Assembly: GCA_031555615.1 (NCBI GenBank)
Contig: JAVBUF010000023.1
Coordinates: 1-64,000, forward strand
Direction of reading: 5' to 3'
Length of the DNA stretch: 64,000 nucleotides
Origin: UBA935 sp031555615
GTDB taxonomy: Bacteria > Bacillota > Clostridia > Lachnospirales > Lachnospiraceae
Part shown: positions 33,093 to 42,486 of the stretch, piece after piece
Numbering within the stretch: the stretch's first letter is position 1
Layout of the letters: the number at the start of each line of letters is the position of its first letter
Position numbers and translations under genes: made by a program
The notes under the pieces: generated by a model
What the model was told of the DNA's origin: nothing
Databases searched by the model: none
What the model saw: only the letters and a program-made list of their open reading frames with translations

Positions 33093-36000
33093 TTACAAAG
33101 CCGCAATATCAATTAATGTCAAATCATTCTGTGCCGATTCCAGACTGGTCACCAGCGCCCTGGCCGTATCGATAGAGGTCAGGCAGTTCACTCCCGTCTC
33201 GATAGAAGTCCGGCGGATCAGAAAGCCATCTCTGGACTTATCCCGTCCCTGGGTGGGGGTATCAATTACCAGATCAATCTTATGACCCAGAATCAAATCC
33301 ATTACCGTAGGAGATTCTTGGCTGATCTTATTAACCCTTCTGGCCTTTACACCGGCATCAATCAATGCCTGAGCCGTACTTCTGGTGGCATAAATGGTAT
33401 ATCCCAGCTTTTCAAAGCGGCGGCCGATGTCAATAGCCTCGCCCTTATCCGCATCCTTCACCGTCATGATTAACTGTTTATGCTTGGGCAGATCGATGCC
33501 TGCTCCCAAAAATGCTTTATATAAAGCTTCTTCAAAGGTCTTGGCGATACCCAGACATTCACCGGTAGACTTCATCTCCGGCCCTAAGCTGATTTCCGCA
33601 CCGCGGATTTTCTCAAAGGAAAATACCGGCATCTTAATGGCTACATAGTCTACTTCCTTCTGTAAGCCCGGCTCATATCCCAGATCTTTGATCTTCTTGC
33701 CGATAATCACCTCGGTAGCCAAATCCACAATGGGAATACCGGTAACCTTGCTGATATAAGGTACGGTCCGGGAGGAACGGGGATTTACTTCGATGACATA
33801 AACATCCTCACCTACCACGATAAACTGAATATTGATCAACCCGATAACATGCAGGGATTTGGCCAGCCGACGGGTATACTCTGCAATAGTTGCTTTAACC
33901 CCATCACTGATGGACTGCGCCGGATATACCGAAATACTGTCACCGGAGTGTACTCCGGCACGCTCGATATGCTCCATAATCCCGGGAATCAGAATATCGG
34001 TACCGTCGCAAACGGCATCTACTTCGATTTCCTTACCCTGTAGATATTTATCTACCAGAATCGGATGATCCTGGGCTATGCGATTGATGATCTCCATAAA
34101 CTCTTCCACATCTTCATCACAAATGGCAATCTGCATGCCCTGACCGCCCAATACATAAGAAGGGCGAACCAATACCGGATAACCCAACCGGTTGGCTACT
34201 GCCTTTGCCTCTTCTGTGGTGTAAACCGTGCCGCCGGAAGGACGGGGAATCTTACATTCTTCCAAAATCTTGTCAAACAGCTCCCGATCCTCGGCTGCAT
34301 CCACATCCTCAGCTGCCGTTCCCAGAATCGGAACACCCATCTTCATCAGACTTTCCGTCAGTTTGATGGCCGTCTGGCCGCCGAACTGGACCACCGCACC
34401 ATCAGGTTTCTCGATGTTGACGATACTCTCCACGTCTTCCGGAGTGAGGGGTTCAAAATATAATTTATCGGCAATATCAAAATCAGTACTTACGGTTTCC
34501 GGATTGTTGTTGATAATAATGGTTTCATAGCCTTCCTTGGAAAATGCCCAGGTGGCATGTACCGAACAGTAGTCAAATTCAATTCCCTGGCCGATTCGGA
34601 TGGGACCGGAACCCAGTACCAGCACCTTCTTAGGAGGATTGGTCTGAAGGGCTTCATTTTCACTGCCAAATACGGAATAGTAATAAGGCGTGCTTGCTTC
34701 AAACTCAGCCGCACAGGTGTCTACCATCTTATAAGCTGCCACGATGCCATTATCATAACGAAGCTTTTTCACTTCCGCTTCTTTCATGCCGGTCAGTCTG
34801 GCAATCACAGTATCGGGGAACTCGATTCTTTTCGCCTCTTTTAATAATTCAACAGTCAAAGGGCCTTTCTTCAGGGCATCTTCCATTTCCACCAAAATAG
34901 CCAGTTTATCTATGAACCAGTGATCAATCATAGTGATGTTATGGATGGTATCATAATCCATTCCTTTACGGATGGCTTCGGCAATCACCCAGATCCGCTG
35001 ATCATCTACGATTTCCAGACGTTTTTTCAATTCTGCTGCTGACAGATCACTAAAATCATAACTTAGCAGACAATCCACATGCTGTTCCAGAGAACGAATG
35101 GCTTTCATCAGTGCCCCTTCAAAGTTATCACAGATACTCATAACCTCTCCGGTGGCTTTCATCTGGGTAGTCAATGCCCGTTTGGCCGTAATAAATTTGT
35201 CAAAAGGCAGCCGGGGCAGTTTCACGACACAATAATCTATGGCCGGCTCAAAGCTGGCGTAAGTCTTGCCGGTAATAGCATTTTTGATTTCATCAAGGGT
35301 ATAACCCAGGGCAATCTTGGCTGCCACCTTGGCAATAGGGTAACCGGTGGCCTTGCTGGCCAAAGCCGACGAACGGCTGACCCGGGGATTTACTTCAATT
35401 ACGCAATATTCAAAACTGGTGGGGTGCAGGGCAAACTGCACATTACAGCCACCGGTGATTTCCAGCTCTTCAATAATGTTCAGGGCCGCACTGCGGAGCA
35501 TCTGACATTCCTTATCCCCCAGTGTCTGAGCCGGAGCTACTACGATACTATCGCCGGTATGGACGCCCACCGGGTCAATATTTTCCATACTGCAGACGGC
35601 AATACTGTTGCCGGCACCATCCCTGATCACTTCGTATTCGATTTCCTTCCATCCGGCGATACAGCGCTCCACCAGAACCTGGCCGACCCGGGAAAGGCGC
35701 AGGCCGTTTTCCAAAATCTGCTCCAGTTCCATTTGGCTATGGGCAATACCACCGCCGGAACCGCCCAAAGTATAGGCCGGACGCAGCACTACCGGATATC
35801 CAATGGTCTTGGTAAAAGCCACACCATCCTCCACTGTCTCTACCACCAAAGAAGCTGCACAGGGTTCCCCGATTTTTTCCATGGTATCTTTAAATTCCTG
35901 ACGGTCCTCGGCTTTTTTAATGGTCATGGCCGTGGTACCGATCAAGCGGATATTATGTTTCTTTAAAAATCCGGATTCTTCCAGCTCCATCCCCAAGTTT

Positions 36001-36287
36001 AAACCGGCCTGCCCCCCCAGAGTGGGTAAAATACTGTCCGGTTTTTCGGTTAAAATAATCTGTTCCAACACCTTAATGGTCAATGGTTCAATGTATACCT
36101 TGTCGGCAATATTCCGGTCGGTCATAATCGTGGCCGGATTGGAGTTTACCAGAATAACTTCGATTCCTTCTTCTTTTAAGGAGCGGCAGGCCTGGGTGCC
36201 TGCATAATCAAATTCTGCTGCCTGTCCGATGACGATAGGACCGGAGCCGATAACCATTACTCGTTTAATACTCATATTCTTAGGCAT
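33093..36287 (-). CDS. carB: Carbamoyl-phosphate synthase large chain
   Basis: A 1064-residue enzyme making carbamoyl phosphate for pyrimidines and arginine. Two homologous halves each hold an ATP-grasp domain: the first begins RVMVIGSGPIVIGQAAEFDYAG, the second KVLVLGSGPIRIGQGIEFDY. The C-terminal MGS-like allosteric domain is present (GYTIYATRSTAQALIDAG...DLVIDTPTQG). The start ATG has GGAGGG six bases ahead and overlaps the carA end by eight bases. Full length, no anomalies. Confidence 0.98.
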   Translation of the reverse strand: MPKNMSIKRVMVIGSGPIVIGQAAEFDYAGTQACRSLKEEGIEVILVNSNPATIMTDRNIADKVYIEPLTIKVLEQIILTEKPDSILPTLGGQAGLNLGMELEESGFLKKHNIRLIGTTAMTIKKAEDRQEFKDTMEKIGEPCAASLVVETVEDGVAFTKTIGYPVVLRPAYTLGGSGGGIAHSQMELEQILENGLRLSRVGQVLVERCIAGWKEIEYEVIRDGAGNSIAVCSMENIDPVGVHTGDSIVVAPAQTLGDKECQMLRSAALNIIEELEITGGCNVQFALHPTSFEYCVIEVNPRVSRSSALASKATGYPIAKVAAKIALGYTLDEIKNAITGKTYASFEPAIDYCVVKLPRLPFDKFITAKRALTTQMKATGEVMSICDNFEGALMKAIRSLEQHVDCLLSYDFSDLSAAELKKRLEIVDDQRIWVIAEAIRKGMDYDTIHNITMIDHWFIDKLAILVEMEDALKKGPLTVELLKEAKRIEFPDTVIARLTGMKEAEVKKLRYDNGIVAAYKMVDTCAAEFEASTPYYYSVFGSENEALQTNPPKKVLVLGSGPIRIGQGIEFDYCSVHATWAFSKEGYETIIINNNPETVSTDFDIADKLYFEPLTPEDVESIVNIEKPDGAVVQFGGQTAIKLTESLMKMGVPILGTAAEDVDAAEDRELFDKILEECKIPRPSGGTVYTTEEAKAVANRLGYPVLVRPSYVLGGQGMQIAICDEDVEEFMEIINRIAQDHPILVDKYLQGKEIEVDAVCDGTDILIPGIMEHIERAGVHSGDSISVYPAQSISDGVKATIAEYTRRLAKSLHVIGLINIQFIVVGEDVYVIEVNPRSSRTVPYISKVTGIPIVDLATEVIIGKKIKDLGYEPGLQKEVDYVAIKMPVFSFEKIRGAEISLGPEMKSTGECLGIAKTFEEALYKAFLGAGIDLPKHKQLIMTVKDADKGEAIDIGRRFEKLGYTIYATRSTAQALIDAGVKARRVNKISQESPTVMDLILGHKIDLVIDTPTQGRDKSRDGFLIRRTSIETGVNCLTSIDTARALVTSLESAQNDLTLIDIAAL

Positions 36288-37473
36288 TTTTTCCCTCCTC
36301 CATCATGGCAATAAAACGATCAAACAGGTTTCGTGAATCTAGTGGTCCGGGACATGCTTCGGGATGGAACTGGACGGTAAAAATACGCTTGCCCACATAG
36401 TTCAGGCCTTCGCAGGTACCGTCATTGACGTTGACAAAAGCAGATACCGCCACCTTGGGGTCCATCTTATCGGCATCCACCACATAGCCGTGATTCTGAG
36501 AGGATATGTAAACCTTGCCGGTTTCCAAATCCTTGACGGGATGATTGCCGCCCCGGTGTCCGTATTTCATTTTATAGGTATCCCCACCGGTTGCCAGTGC
36601 CAAAAGCTGATGGCCCAGGCAAATGGCAAAGATAGGGGTATTGGATTCATAAAGTTTTCTGATTTCGGTGATGACTTCCACACATTCCTTGGGATCCCCT
36701 GGGCCGTTGCTGAGCATAATTCCGTCCGGCTTGTCCGCAAGTATTTCTTCAGCCTTGGTATGCGCGGGATAAACCTTTACATCACACCCCCGCATCGCCA
36801 GAGATTCGACGATATTGTTTTTCATCCCCACATCCAGGATGGCTACTTTCTTGCCGGTTCCGTTTAGTTTGCGGATAATACTGGGACTCTTTTCCCTGAT
36901 CCCAGCCTTATATGCCACCTCATCAAAATGAGCGCTGCCGGAGATTGGTCCGTTTTCAGCCAGATCTTTAACACCTTTTACTTCATATATATGTTCACAG
37001 GTTACTTTTTTTACGGCATCCTGATACTTATATGCTTTTAATTGGGGAAGGATTTCATCTAAATCAAAATTCTCATTGACGGTAATCATACCGGTCATGG
37101 TTCCTTTTACACGAAGGATTTTAGTCAGTGCTCTGGTATCAATGCCGGCGATTCCGGTAACGCCCTGAGCCTTAAGATATTCTTGAATGGTGATGTCTTT
37201 ACGAAAGTTGCTGGCGGTACGGGATAGTTCCCTGACAATAATGCCATCCGGCCATGCCCGCCTGGATTCACTGTCTTCCCAGCAAATACCATAATTTCCA
37301 ATTAATGGATAAGTCATACATACGGCTTGCCCGGCATATGACGGATCGGTCAGCTCTTCCAGATAACCTGCCATGGAAGTATTAAACACGATTTCACTGA
37401 TAATTTCTTTGTCTGCACCAATGTGCGTTCCCTGGTACACGGTACCGTCTTCTAAGATCAAAAACGCTTTCAT
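36280..37473 (-). CDS. carA: Carbamoyl-phosphate synthase small chain (glutaminase)
   Basis: A 397-residue subunit that releases ammonia from glutamine for CarB. The N-terminal domain starts MKAFLILEDGTVYQG and the class I amidotransferase domain has the nucleophile Cys in FAICLGHQLLALA and His/Glu in VQFHPEACPGP. The start is the ATG at 37473 with GGAGGAG ahead; upstream in-frame ATGs lack a site. It is the first gene of carAB, with a promoter about 40 bases upstream and no pyrimidine-attenuator structure seen in that short leader. Confidence 0.97.
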   Translation of the reverse strand: MKAFLILEDGTVYQGTHIGADKEIISEIVFNTSMAGYLEELTDPSYAGQAVCMTYPLIGNYGICWEDSESRRAWPDGIIVRELSRTASNFRKDITIQEYLKAQGVTGIAGIDTRALTKILRVKGTMTGMITVNENFDLDEILPQLKAYKYQDAVKKVTCEHIYEVKGVKDLAENGPISGSAHFDEVAYKAGIREKSPSIIRKLNGTGKKVAILDVGMKNNIVESLAMRGCDVKVYPAHTKAEEILADKPDGIMLSNGPGDPKECVEVITEIRKLYESNTPIFAICLGHQLLALATGGDTYKMKYGHRGGNHPVKDLETGKVYISSQNHGYVVDADKMDPKVAVSAFVNVNDGTCEGLNYVGKRIFTVQFHPEACPGPLDSRNLFDRFIAMMEEGKNA

Positions 37474-37510
37474 ACACACTCTCCTCCATTTCCTTCTGCA
37501 TAATCGTTTC

Positions 37511-37539
37511 ATTATAGCACAACCTTTTAGGCAGTTCAA
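37511..37539 (-). promoter_or_regulatory. Promoter of carAB
   Basis: TTGAAC (37534-37539), 17-bp spacer, TATAAT (37511-37516). Confidence 0.88.
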
Positions 37540-37588
37540 TTATTTTTTTCTTTAATTTTCAGTTATTGAAAGTTGTATAAATTTTCCG

Positions 37589-37627
37589 CTAAAAAGGATT
37601 GCGAACACACAATTTCGCAATCCTTTC
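37589..37627 (-). terminator. Terminator of the FtsX-type ABC operon
   Basis: A 13-bp perfect stem (AAAGGATTGCGAA with its complement, eight-base loop) followed by TTAGC on the minus strand, and A/T runs allow use in both directions. Confidence 0.85.
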
Positions 37628-37652
37628 AACTATATATTTTATACCGCCAGCT

Positions 37653-40100
37653 TTACTCGGAATATCTGATTCGGTCAATAATGGCTTCTTTGCGGATGTA
37701 TCTGCTCATGACATAGGAAAGGATCAGCTGCAGACCAATCAGGATACTGACAAAACATATTGTTTCCACCATGGGAAAATGGTAATGTCGGATTCCCATA
37801 ATGTGATTGTCTCTGGCCCAGACAAAGGCCCGATAGCCTAATGCATTTCCCACGGTCAGGGACAGCCCCAGGGTTCCCAGGGTAAAGACCAGGCCTTCCA
37901 TCTGCAGCATCCGTTCCAACTGACGTCCCGTCAGACCAATGGCCTGGAGCATACCGATTTCCCTTTTTCTGGTAATCATACCGGTAATGATGGTGTTGGC
38001 CATATTCATGAAACCGATGGCGCCTAATGCTGCCAGTAAGGCATAGGCCGGCAGAATGGTAATCCGTAATGCCAGTTGGCTGTCGCTGAACATTTTCTCG
38101 TAAGAAACCAGGTGATAAGCCTCTTCTGCCGCGGTCAATTCTTTTAGTGCCTTTTCCACTTCACTGAGCATTCTGGGATCACAATAAACAAAAACCTGAT
38201 AGTTGGTATTTCCCTGCAGCCCCATTGATTCAAAATTTTGCTGGGGAGTGATGAAAGTAGCATTATCGTAACTTTCCGTAACAGTCATTAATTCCCTGTT
38301 AACGGTAATTTCTTCTTTCCCATTGAGCAGTACCAGGGCAATTTCATCCCCTACTTCCATATCATATTCTTCGATCCAAAAACCACTGGTAAATATCAGC
38401 CCGCCGCCAGCCTGGATTTGACTGTACGTTTCTTCCCCTTCCGTAACATCCCTTCCTCTTGCTTCCCAATCGGCCTCACTGACAGCGGAGACAGTACGGT
38501 AAACATCTTCTTCGCCAATCTTCAATTTAACTGCCACCCCTTTTCTGACTTCCACCTCCGTAATGCCGGGGATGGCTTTTACCGCTTCTACAAATTCATC
38601 GTTCAGCAGTCCCCGCTCCTGCAAGGCATAGAGATTATTTTCAGGATAGGTTTCATCATGTGTGGCATATTCCAGGCAAATCTCAAAATCACCTTTTTCC
38701 ATATCTCTTCTGGCCAGGTCTTCGACACTCATGCTGGCCCCCACGTTGGCTACTACGATAAACAGAATACTGCTGAGGCCCATGGTTAAAATAGTAGTAA
38801 CCGTCCGTTTCTTATTTCGGAACAGATTAGCGGCCGATAATCTGAGTAAGTTCATTTCGTATCTTTTGAGACGGTTCTTACCTTGATGACTGCTCTGGTT
38901 TTCAAACCGGATGGCTTCCACCGGGGAAACCCGGGCTGCTATCTTCATCGGCTTACGCAGCGATACCCAGATAGTAAAAAATGCGGCAATTGCTGTAATC
39001 ATTATTATTTCCGGGCTCCAAGTACTGATCCTGAGCAGTTGAATATCCCCCTTCTGGGCATTCTGCATCTCATAGACAAGCGCCTGAAAACCAAACTGGG
39101 AAAGGATGCCGCCCAAAAGAATTCCCACCGGAACCCCACAGCCTCCCAGCAATATTCCTTCCAGCAGAACCATTCCTTTCAGCTGCTTTCTGGCAGCTCC
39201 CATGGCCCGGATTTTTCCGAATTCCTTAATCCGGCTGACCAGCCCTACATAAAAAATATTATAAATAACCAGCGAGGAAAAAAAAATGACAAGGACAGCT
39301 ATGAAGATTCCGGCAACGATCCATTCCATATTGGGGGAAACGGCAAACATCAGGTACATGGTGTTGATGTCCAATGCCTTTTCCTCGATTCCCATGGCAT
39401 CAGTTACCTGTTTGATTTTTTCCTGCAGGGTTGCCATGTTATAGTTTTTTTCCTGGGCTATTTTAAAATAGATATAAAGCTGACGATCTTCAGGGGCAAT
39501 TGCCGCATTGGTATATTGTTCCGAAACATAGCAGGGAAATCTTCCGGCCAGCTCCTGTACCTCCGAACTGTGGGTTATGCCGCTGATGATAAATTGCTGT
39601 TGGATATATTCACCTTTACCAAGAACTCGATAGCGAAAAGAGACCTCTTCGCCAAGCACTCCCTGGTATCCGCATTTTTGGAAAAAGCTTCGGGGAGCGG
39701 CAATTTCATTTGCCTTTGTAGGTATTCCCCCTTCTTCAAAGGAAAAGTTCAGCATACGGAAAATGGTTTCATCGGCTTCGTAGACTAGTCCGGATATATC
39801 ATTTTCTTCAATTTTTGCTACCTTTTGCATTCTTCCTACCTGTTCAAAAGCCTCATTATCCCTAATCTGCTCATATTGCCGGCTGTCCATCCGAACATAG
39901 ATCCCATGATAATCGCCGTAAAATGTCTTGGTATTCGCTTCCTGGTAGCGAAGCATACCAAGGGTGCAGCTTCCGATCATCATAATCAATGCGGTGGTGA
40001 GCATAATGGAAATTGCGATCAGGATACTCTGACTCTTCCGGTAGCGGATTTGTGACAGTGCCGTCCTGACAACTATTGATTTTTCTTTTCCTCCATTCAT
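37653..40100 (-). CDS. FtsX/MacB-type ABC transporter permease
   Basis: An 815-residue membrane protein with two FtsX domains. The first transmembrane helix (about 20-40) is followed by an extracellular domain (about 45-255), three helices (about 260-395), a further helix near 430, a second extracellular domain (about 460-690) and three C-terminal helices. Cytoplasmic coupling motifs are GLVSRIKEFGKIRAMGAARKQL and MITRKREIGMLQAIGL. It overlaps the ATPase gene by four bases (ATGA). Such transporters with an adjacent two-component system often handle antimicrobial peptides or lipoproteins; substrate unknown. Confidence 0.9.
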   Translation of the reverse strand: MNGGKEKSIVVRTALSQIRYRKSQSILIAISIMLTTALIMMIGSCTLGMLRYQEANTKTFYGDYHGIYVRMDSRQYEQIRDNEAFEQVGRMQKVAKIEENDISGLVYEADETIFRMLNFSFEEGGIPTKANEIAAPRSFFQKCGYQGVLGEEVSFRYRVLGKGEYIQQQFIISGITHSSEVQELAGRFPCYVSEQYTNAAIAPEDRQLYIYFKIAQEKNYNMATLQEKIKQVTDAMGIEEKALDINTMYLMFAVSPNMEWIVAGIFIAVLVIFFSSLVIYNIFYVGLVSRIKEFGKIRAMGAARKQLKGMVLLEGILLGGCGVPVGILLGGILSQFGFQALVYEMQNAQKGDIQLLRISTWSPEIIMITAIAAFFTIWVSLRKPMKIAARVSPVEAIRFENQSSHQGKNRLKRYEMNLLRLSAANLFRNKKRTVTTILTMGLSSILFIVVANVGASMSVEDLARRDMEKGDFEICLEYATHDETYPENNLYALQERGLLNDEFVEAVKAIPGITEVEVRKGVAVKLKIGEEDVYRTVSAVSEADWEARGRDVTEGEETYSQIQAGGGLIFTSGFWIEEYDMEVGDEIALVLLNGKEEITVNRELMTVTESYDNATFITPQQNFESMGLQGNTNYQVFVYCDPRMLSEVEKALKELTAAEEAYHLVSYEKMFSDSQLALRITILPAYALLAALGAIGFMNMANTIITGMITRKREIGMLQAIGLTGRQLERMLQMEGLVFTLGTLGLSLTVGNALGYRAFVWARDNHIMGIRHYHFPMVETICFVSILIGLQLILSYVMSRYIRKEAIIDRIRYSE

Positions 40101-40768
40101 GACCTGATCACCTTCCCATCTTCAATAACAATCGTGCGCTCGGCCATTTGTGCCAACTCTTCATCATGGGTAACAACAATCAGGGTCTGTCCGTATTTGG
40201 CCGCCGAAAGCTTCAGCAGGGCAGCCACCTCGTCTCCGGTTTTGGAATCCAGGTTTCCGGTGGGTTCATCGGCCAGCAGGATATCCGGTTTTGAGGCTAA
40301 CGCCCTGGCAATGGCTACTCGCTGCTGCTGACCGCCGGACAGTTGAGAAGAAAAATTACCCAGCTTTTTTTCCAGCCCTAAGGTTTTTACAATGTCCATG
40401 ACAAAATCCCGGTCCACCCGGCTTTTATCCAATCCAATGGGCAGGACGATATTTTCCCAGACATTAATTGCGGCAACCAGATTATAGGACTGGAACACAA
40501 ACCCGATCTTTCTTCTGCGGAAAATAGCCAGTTCTTCTTCTTTCATGGTAAAAAGCTGCTTATCGCCGATCAGAACCTCACCTGACGTGGGCCGGTCCAA
40601 TCCCCCCAGCATATGCAGCAGGGTGCTTTTCCCCGATCCTGATTTCCCCACAATGGAGACAAATTCGCCGTGTCCGATTTTGATATTGGCCTCATCCACA
40701 GCTTTCACCTGATTTTCACCGGCTCCGTAATATTTACACAATCCCCTTGTTTCTAAAATAGTTTTCAT
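40097..40768 (-). CDS. ABC transporter ATP-binding protein (LolD/MacB type)
   Basis: A 223-residue ATPase: Walker A GKSGSGKST, Q-loop FVFQSYNLV, signature LSGGQQQRVAIARAL, Walker B ILLADEPTGNLD, switch VVTHDEEL. GNLD after Walker B is typical of the MacB/LolD/FtsE branch that pairs with FtsX permeases. The start is the ATG at 40768 with GGGAG six bases ahead; upstream in-frame ATGs have none. It has a -10 box with two direct repeats where the -35 box should be, pointing to response-regulator control. Confidence 0.94.
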   Translation of the reverse strand: MKTILETRGLCKYYGAGENQVKAVDEANIKIGHGEFVSIVGKSGSGKSTLLHMLGGLDRPTSGEVLIGDKQLFTMKEEELAIFRRRKIGFVFQSYNLVAAINVWENIVLPIGLDKSRVDRDFVMDIVKTLGLEKKLGNFSSQLSGGQQQRVAIARALASKPDILLADEPTGNLDSKTGDEVAALLKLSAAKYGQTLIVVTHDEELAQMAERTIVIEDGKVIRS

Positions 40769-40826
40769 ACTTTGCTCCCATCTGCGTGCTTTTACACGAT
40801 CAACTCTATTGCTTATCCTGTAACAA

Positions 40827-40859
40827 AGTATATCACCCCAAGCTTTCATTTCGCTTTCA
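40827..40859 (-). promoter_or_regulatory. Promoter of ABC operon with two 11-bp-spaced TGAAAGC sites
   Basis: The -10 box TATACT is at 40827-40832. Two TGAAAGC copies (40853-40859 and 40842-40848) are 11 bp apart and cover the expected -35 position, where there is no consensus. That layout suits an OmpR-type regulator such as the one encoded at 41764-42486. Confidence 0.7.
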
Positions 40860-40865
40860 AAATAA

Positions 40866-40903
40866 AACAAAAAGCCTTACATTTTTGTAAGACTTTTTAA
40901 GGC
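40866..40903 (-). terminator. Terminator of the two-component operon
   Basis: Stem AAAAAGTCTTACA/TGTAAGGCTTTTT (one G-T pair, loop AAAA) and T-run on the minus strand. The histidine kinase stop codon lies inside the upstream arm. Confidence 0.85.
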
Positions 40904-41757
40904 AGCGGTAACTGAACGATAAATATGGTTCCCATCCCGTTTCTGCCGTTTTTAACGGTAATATTTCCCTGCTGTTCTTCGACGATCTTGCGAGCCAGGT
41001 AAAGCCCTACCCCACTGCCTTCGGTTTCTTTCACGGCCGCCCCTTTACCCCGATAAAAACGGGTGAAAATACGGCTGCATTCTTCCACCGGCACACCGAT
41101 CCCTTCATCACTGATTTCTATCCGGAAAAAGAAATTTCCCGGCTCCGTACGAATCCGGATCCGGCTGCCTGCCGGACTGTATTTCACCGCATTGTCCAGA
41201 ATGTTGGCCAAAGCCTCCCTGGTCCATTTGGGATCATGATCCAGCATAAAAGATAGCGTCTCTGAATCATCCACAATGATACCACTTCCTTCTGCTTTGG
41301 AATGGATGCTTTCCACGGCTTCTTTGATGGTTTGCAGAATATCTGCATTTTCCGGCTGAATGGCTATCAATCCCGTTTCCATCCGGGACACATTCACCAG
41401 GGCACTGGTGAGATTTTCCAAATGAGCAATCTGGCGGCCCATCAAATCCACGAACTCCCGGCGCTCCTGCTCGGTCAGTTCCTCCTCCTGGAGGATATAC
41501 TGACTGGTTTTCAAACCCGCCAGGGGCGTTTTCAGTTGATGGGAAATATCCGTTATCAGGGACTTTGTGGCTTCCTTTTCAGCCAACAGATTTTGATGAT
41601 GAAAAACAATGCTCTCACCCAATTTCTCCAGCCTGTTATGAATCTTACTGTTAACACCTTCCTGATAAGAAAGATTACGGTAGTCATATCGCCCGATGGC
41701 AAACTGATTCAGTACATCTAAAATATCATTTAATTGTTTTTCCTGTTTTTTCCTCAT
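40897..41757 (-). CDS. Histidine kinase without membrane segment
   Basis: A 286-residue HisKA/HATPase protein. The phospho-acceptor His is in LITDISHQLKTPLAGLKTSQ (about residue 72). The ATP domain has N box NILDNAVKYSP, G1 DEGIGVP, F box IFTRFYRG and G2 GSGVGLYLA. The first 60 residues are hydrophilic and no transmembrane helix or sensor domain is seen, so it must sense through the cytoplasm or a partner, perhaps the FtsX permease next door. It follows the regulator gene by six bases. Confidence 0.9.
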   Translation of the reverse strand: MRKKQEKQLNDILDVLNQFAIGRYDYRNLSYQEGVNSKIHNRLEKLGESIVFHHQNLLAEKEATKSLITDISHQLKTPLAGLKTSQYILQEEELTEQERREFVDLMGRQIAHLENLTSALVNVSRMETGLIAIQPENADILQTIKEAVESIHSKAEGSGIIVDDSETLSFMLDHDPKWTREALANILDNAVKYSPAGSRIRIRTEPGNFFFRIEISDEGIGVPVEECSRIFTRFYRGKGAAVKETEGSGVGLYLARKIVEEQQGNITVKNGRNGMGTIFIVQLPLP

Positions 41758-41763
41758 ACTAAC

Positions 41764-42486
41764 TTACCTGAACGTCTCCTTGTCCCAAAGATAACCAATC
41801 CCCCTGACATTTTTAATATAAACCGGCCGGGACGGATCGACCTCGATTTTTTCCCTCAGTCTTCTGATGTTTACCGCAATGGCATTCTCATCCACAAACT
41901 CACCGTTACTGTCCCACAAGCTCTCCAGCAGCCGGGCTTTGGTCAGAACCTGTCCGGGATATTCCAGAAATAATGCCATCAGGCGGAGTTCATTCCTGGT
42001 CAGAGACACAATATTTCCGGCATCTGTCAGTTTCATCTCGGCTTTGAAAAAAATAAGCGAACCGCTCTTAATCACCTCTGCCAAGTTTGCTTCATCGGAC
42101 ACCTTTTCTTCATGCCGGATGCGGGTAAAAACCGCATTTACTTTAGATAACAGCACCGACAGGCTGAAGGGTTTGGTCATATAATCATCAGCCCCTGCCT
42201 CATAGCCCATGACAATATCCATTTCCGTATCCAAAGCCGTCAGAAAAAGAATGCGGACACCATTGCCGCCGGCACGAATCTTCCGACAGAAATCCATACC
42301 GCTGCCATCCTCCAGGCCGATATCACAAATAATAAAATCAGGCTGGTATAGTTCAAAAAGTTCCAGGCCCTTACCAATACTTCCGGTTATAAATACCTGA
42401 TATCCTTCTTTTTCCAATTTAAAACTGATGCCCCTGCTTAGACTGTCATCATCTTCCAATAGCAAAATTTTTCCTGCCATTTTCAT
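41764..42486 (-). CDS. OmpR-family response regulator
   Basis: A 240-residue regulator: receiver domain with phospho-Asp in FIICDIGLEDGSG (about 52), switch Thr/Ala in FLTALD and Lys in TKPFS; then the OmpR-type winged helix (about 140-235: LTRNELRLMALFLEYPGQVLTK...IAVNIRRLREKIE...NVRGIGYLW). The start at 42486 gives an ATGA overlap with the upstream reductase gene and has GGAG just ahead; a second ATG two codons later is possible. Partner of the kinase downstream and probable regulator of the ABC operon. Confidence 0.93.
   Translation of the reverse strand: MKMAGKILLLEDDDSLSRGISFKLEKEGYQVFITGSIGKGLELFELYQPDFIICDIGLEDGSGMDFCRKIRAGGNGVRILFLTALDTEMDIVMGYEAGADDYMTKPFSLSVLLSKVNAVFTRIRHEEKVSDEANLAEVIKSGSLIFFKAEMKLTDAGNIVSLTRNELRLMALFLEYPGQVLTKARLLESLWDSNGEFVDENAIAVNIRRLREKIEVDPSRPVYIKNVRGIGYLWDKETFR

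Noticed and set aside
35079..35966. A 295-codon plus-strand frame
   Set aside because: It is antisense to carB, which is intact and complete.
38883..39788. A 301-codon plus-strand frame
   Set aside because: It is antisense to the FtsX-type permease gene, lacks a ribosome binding site and has no recognisable domain.
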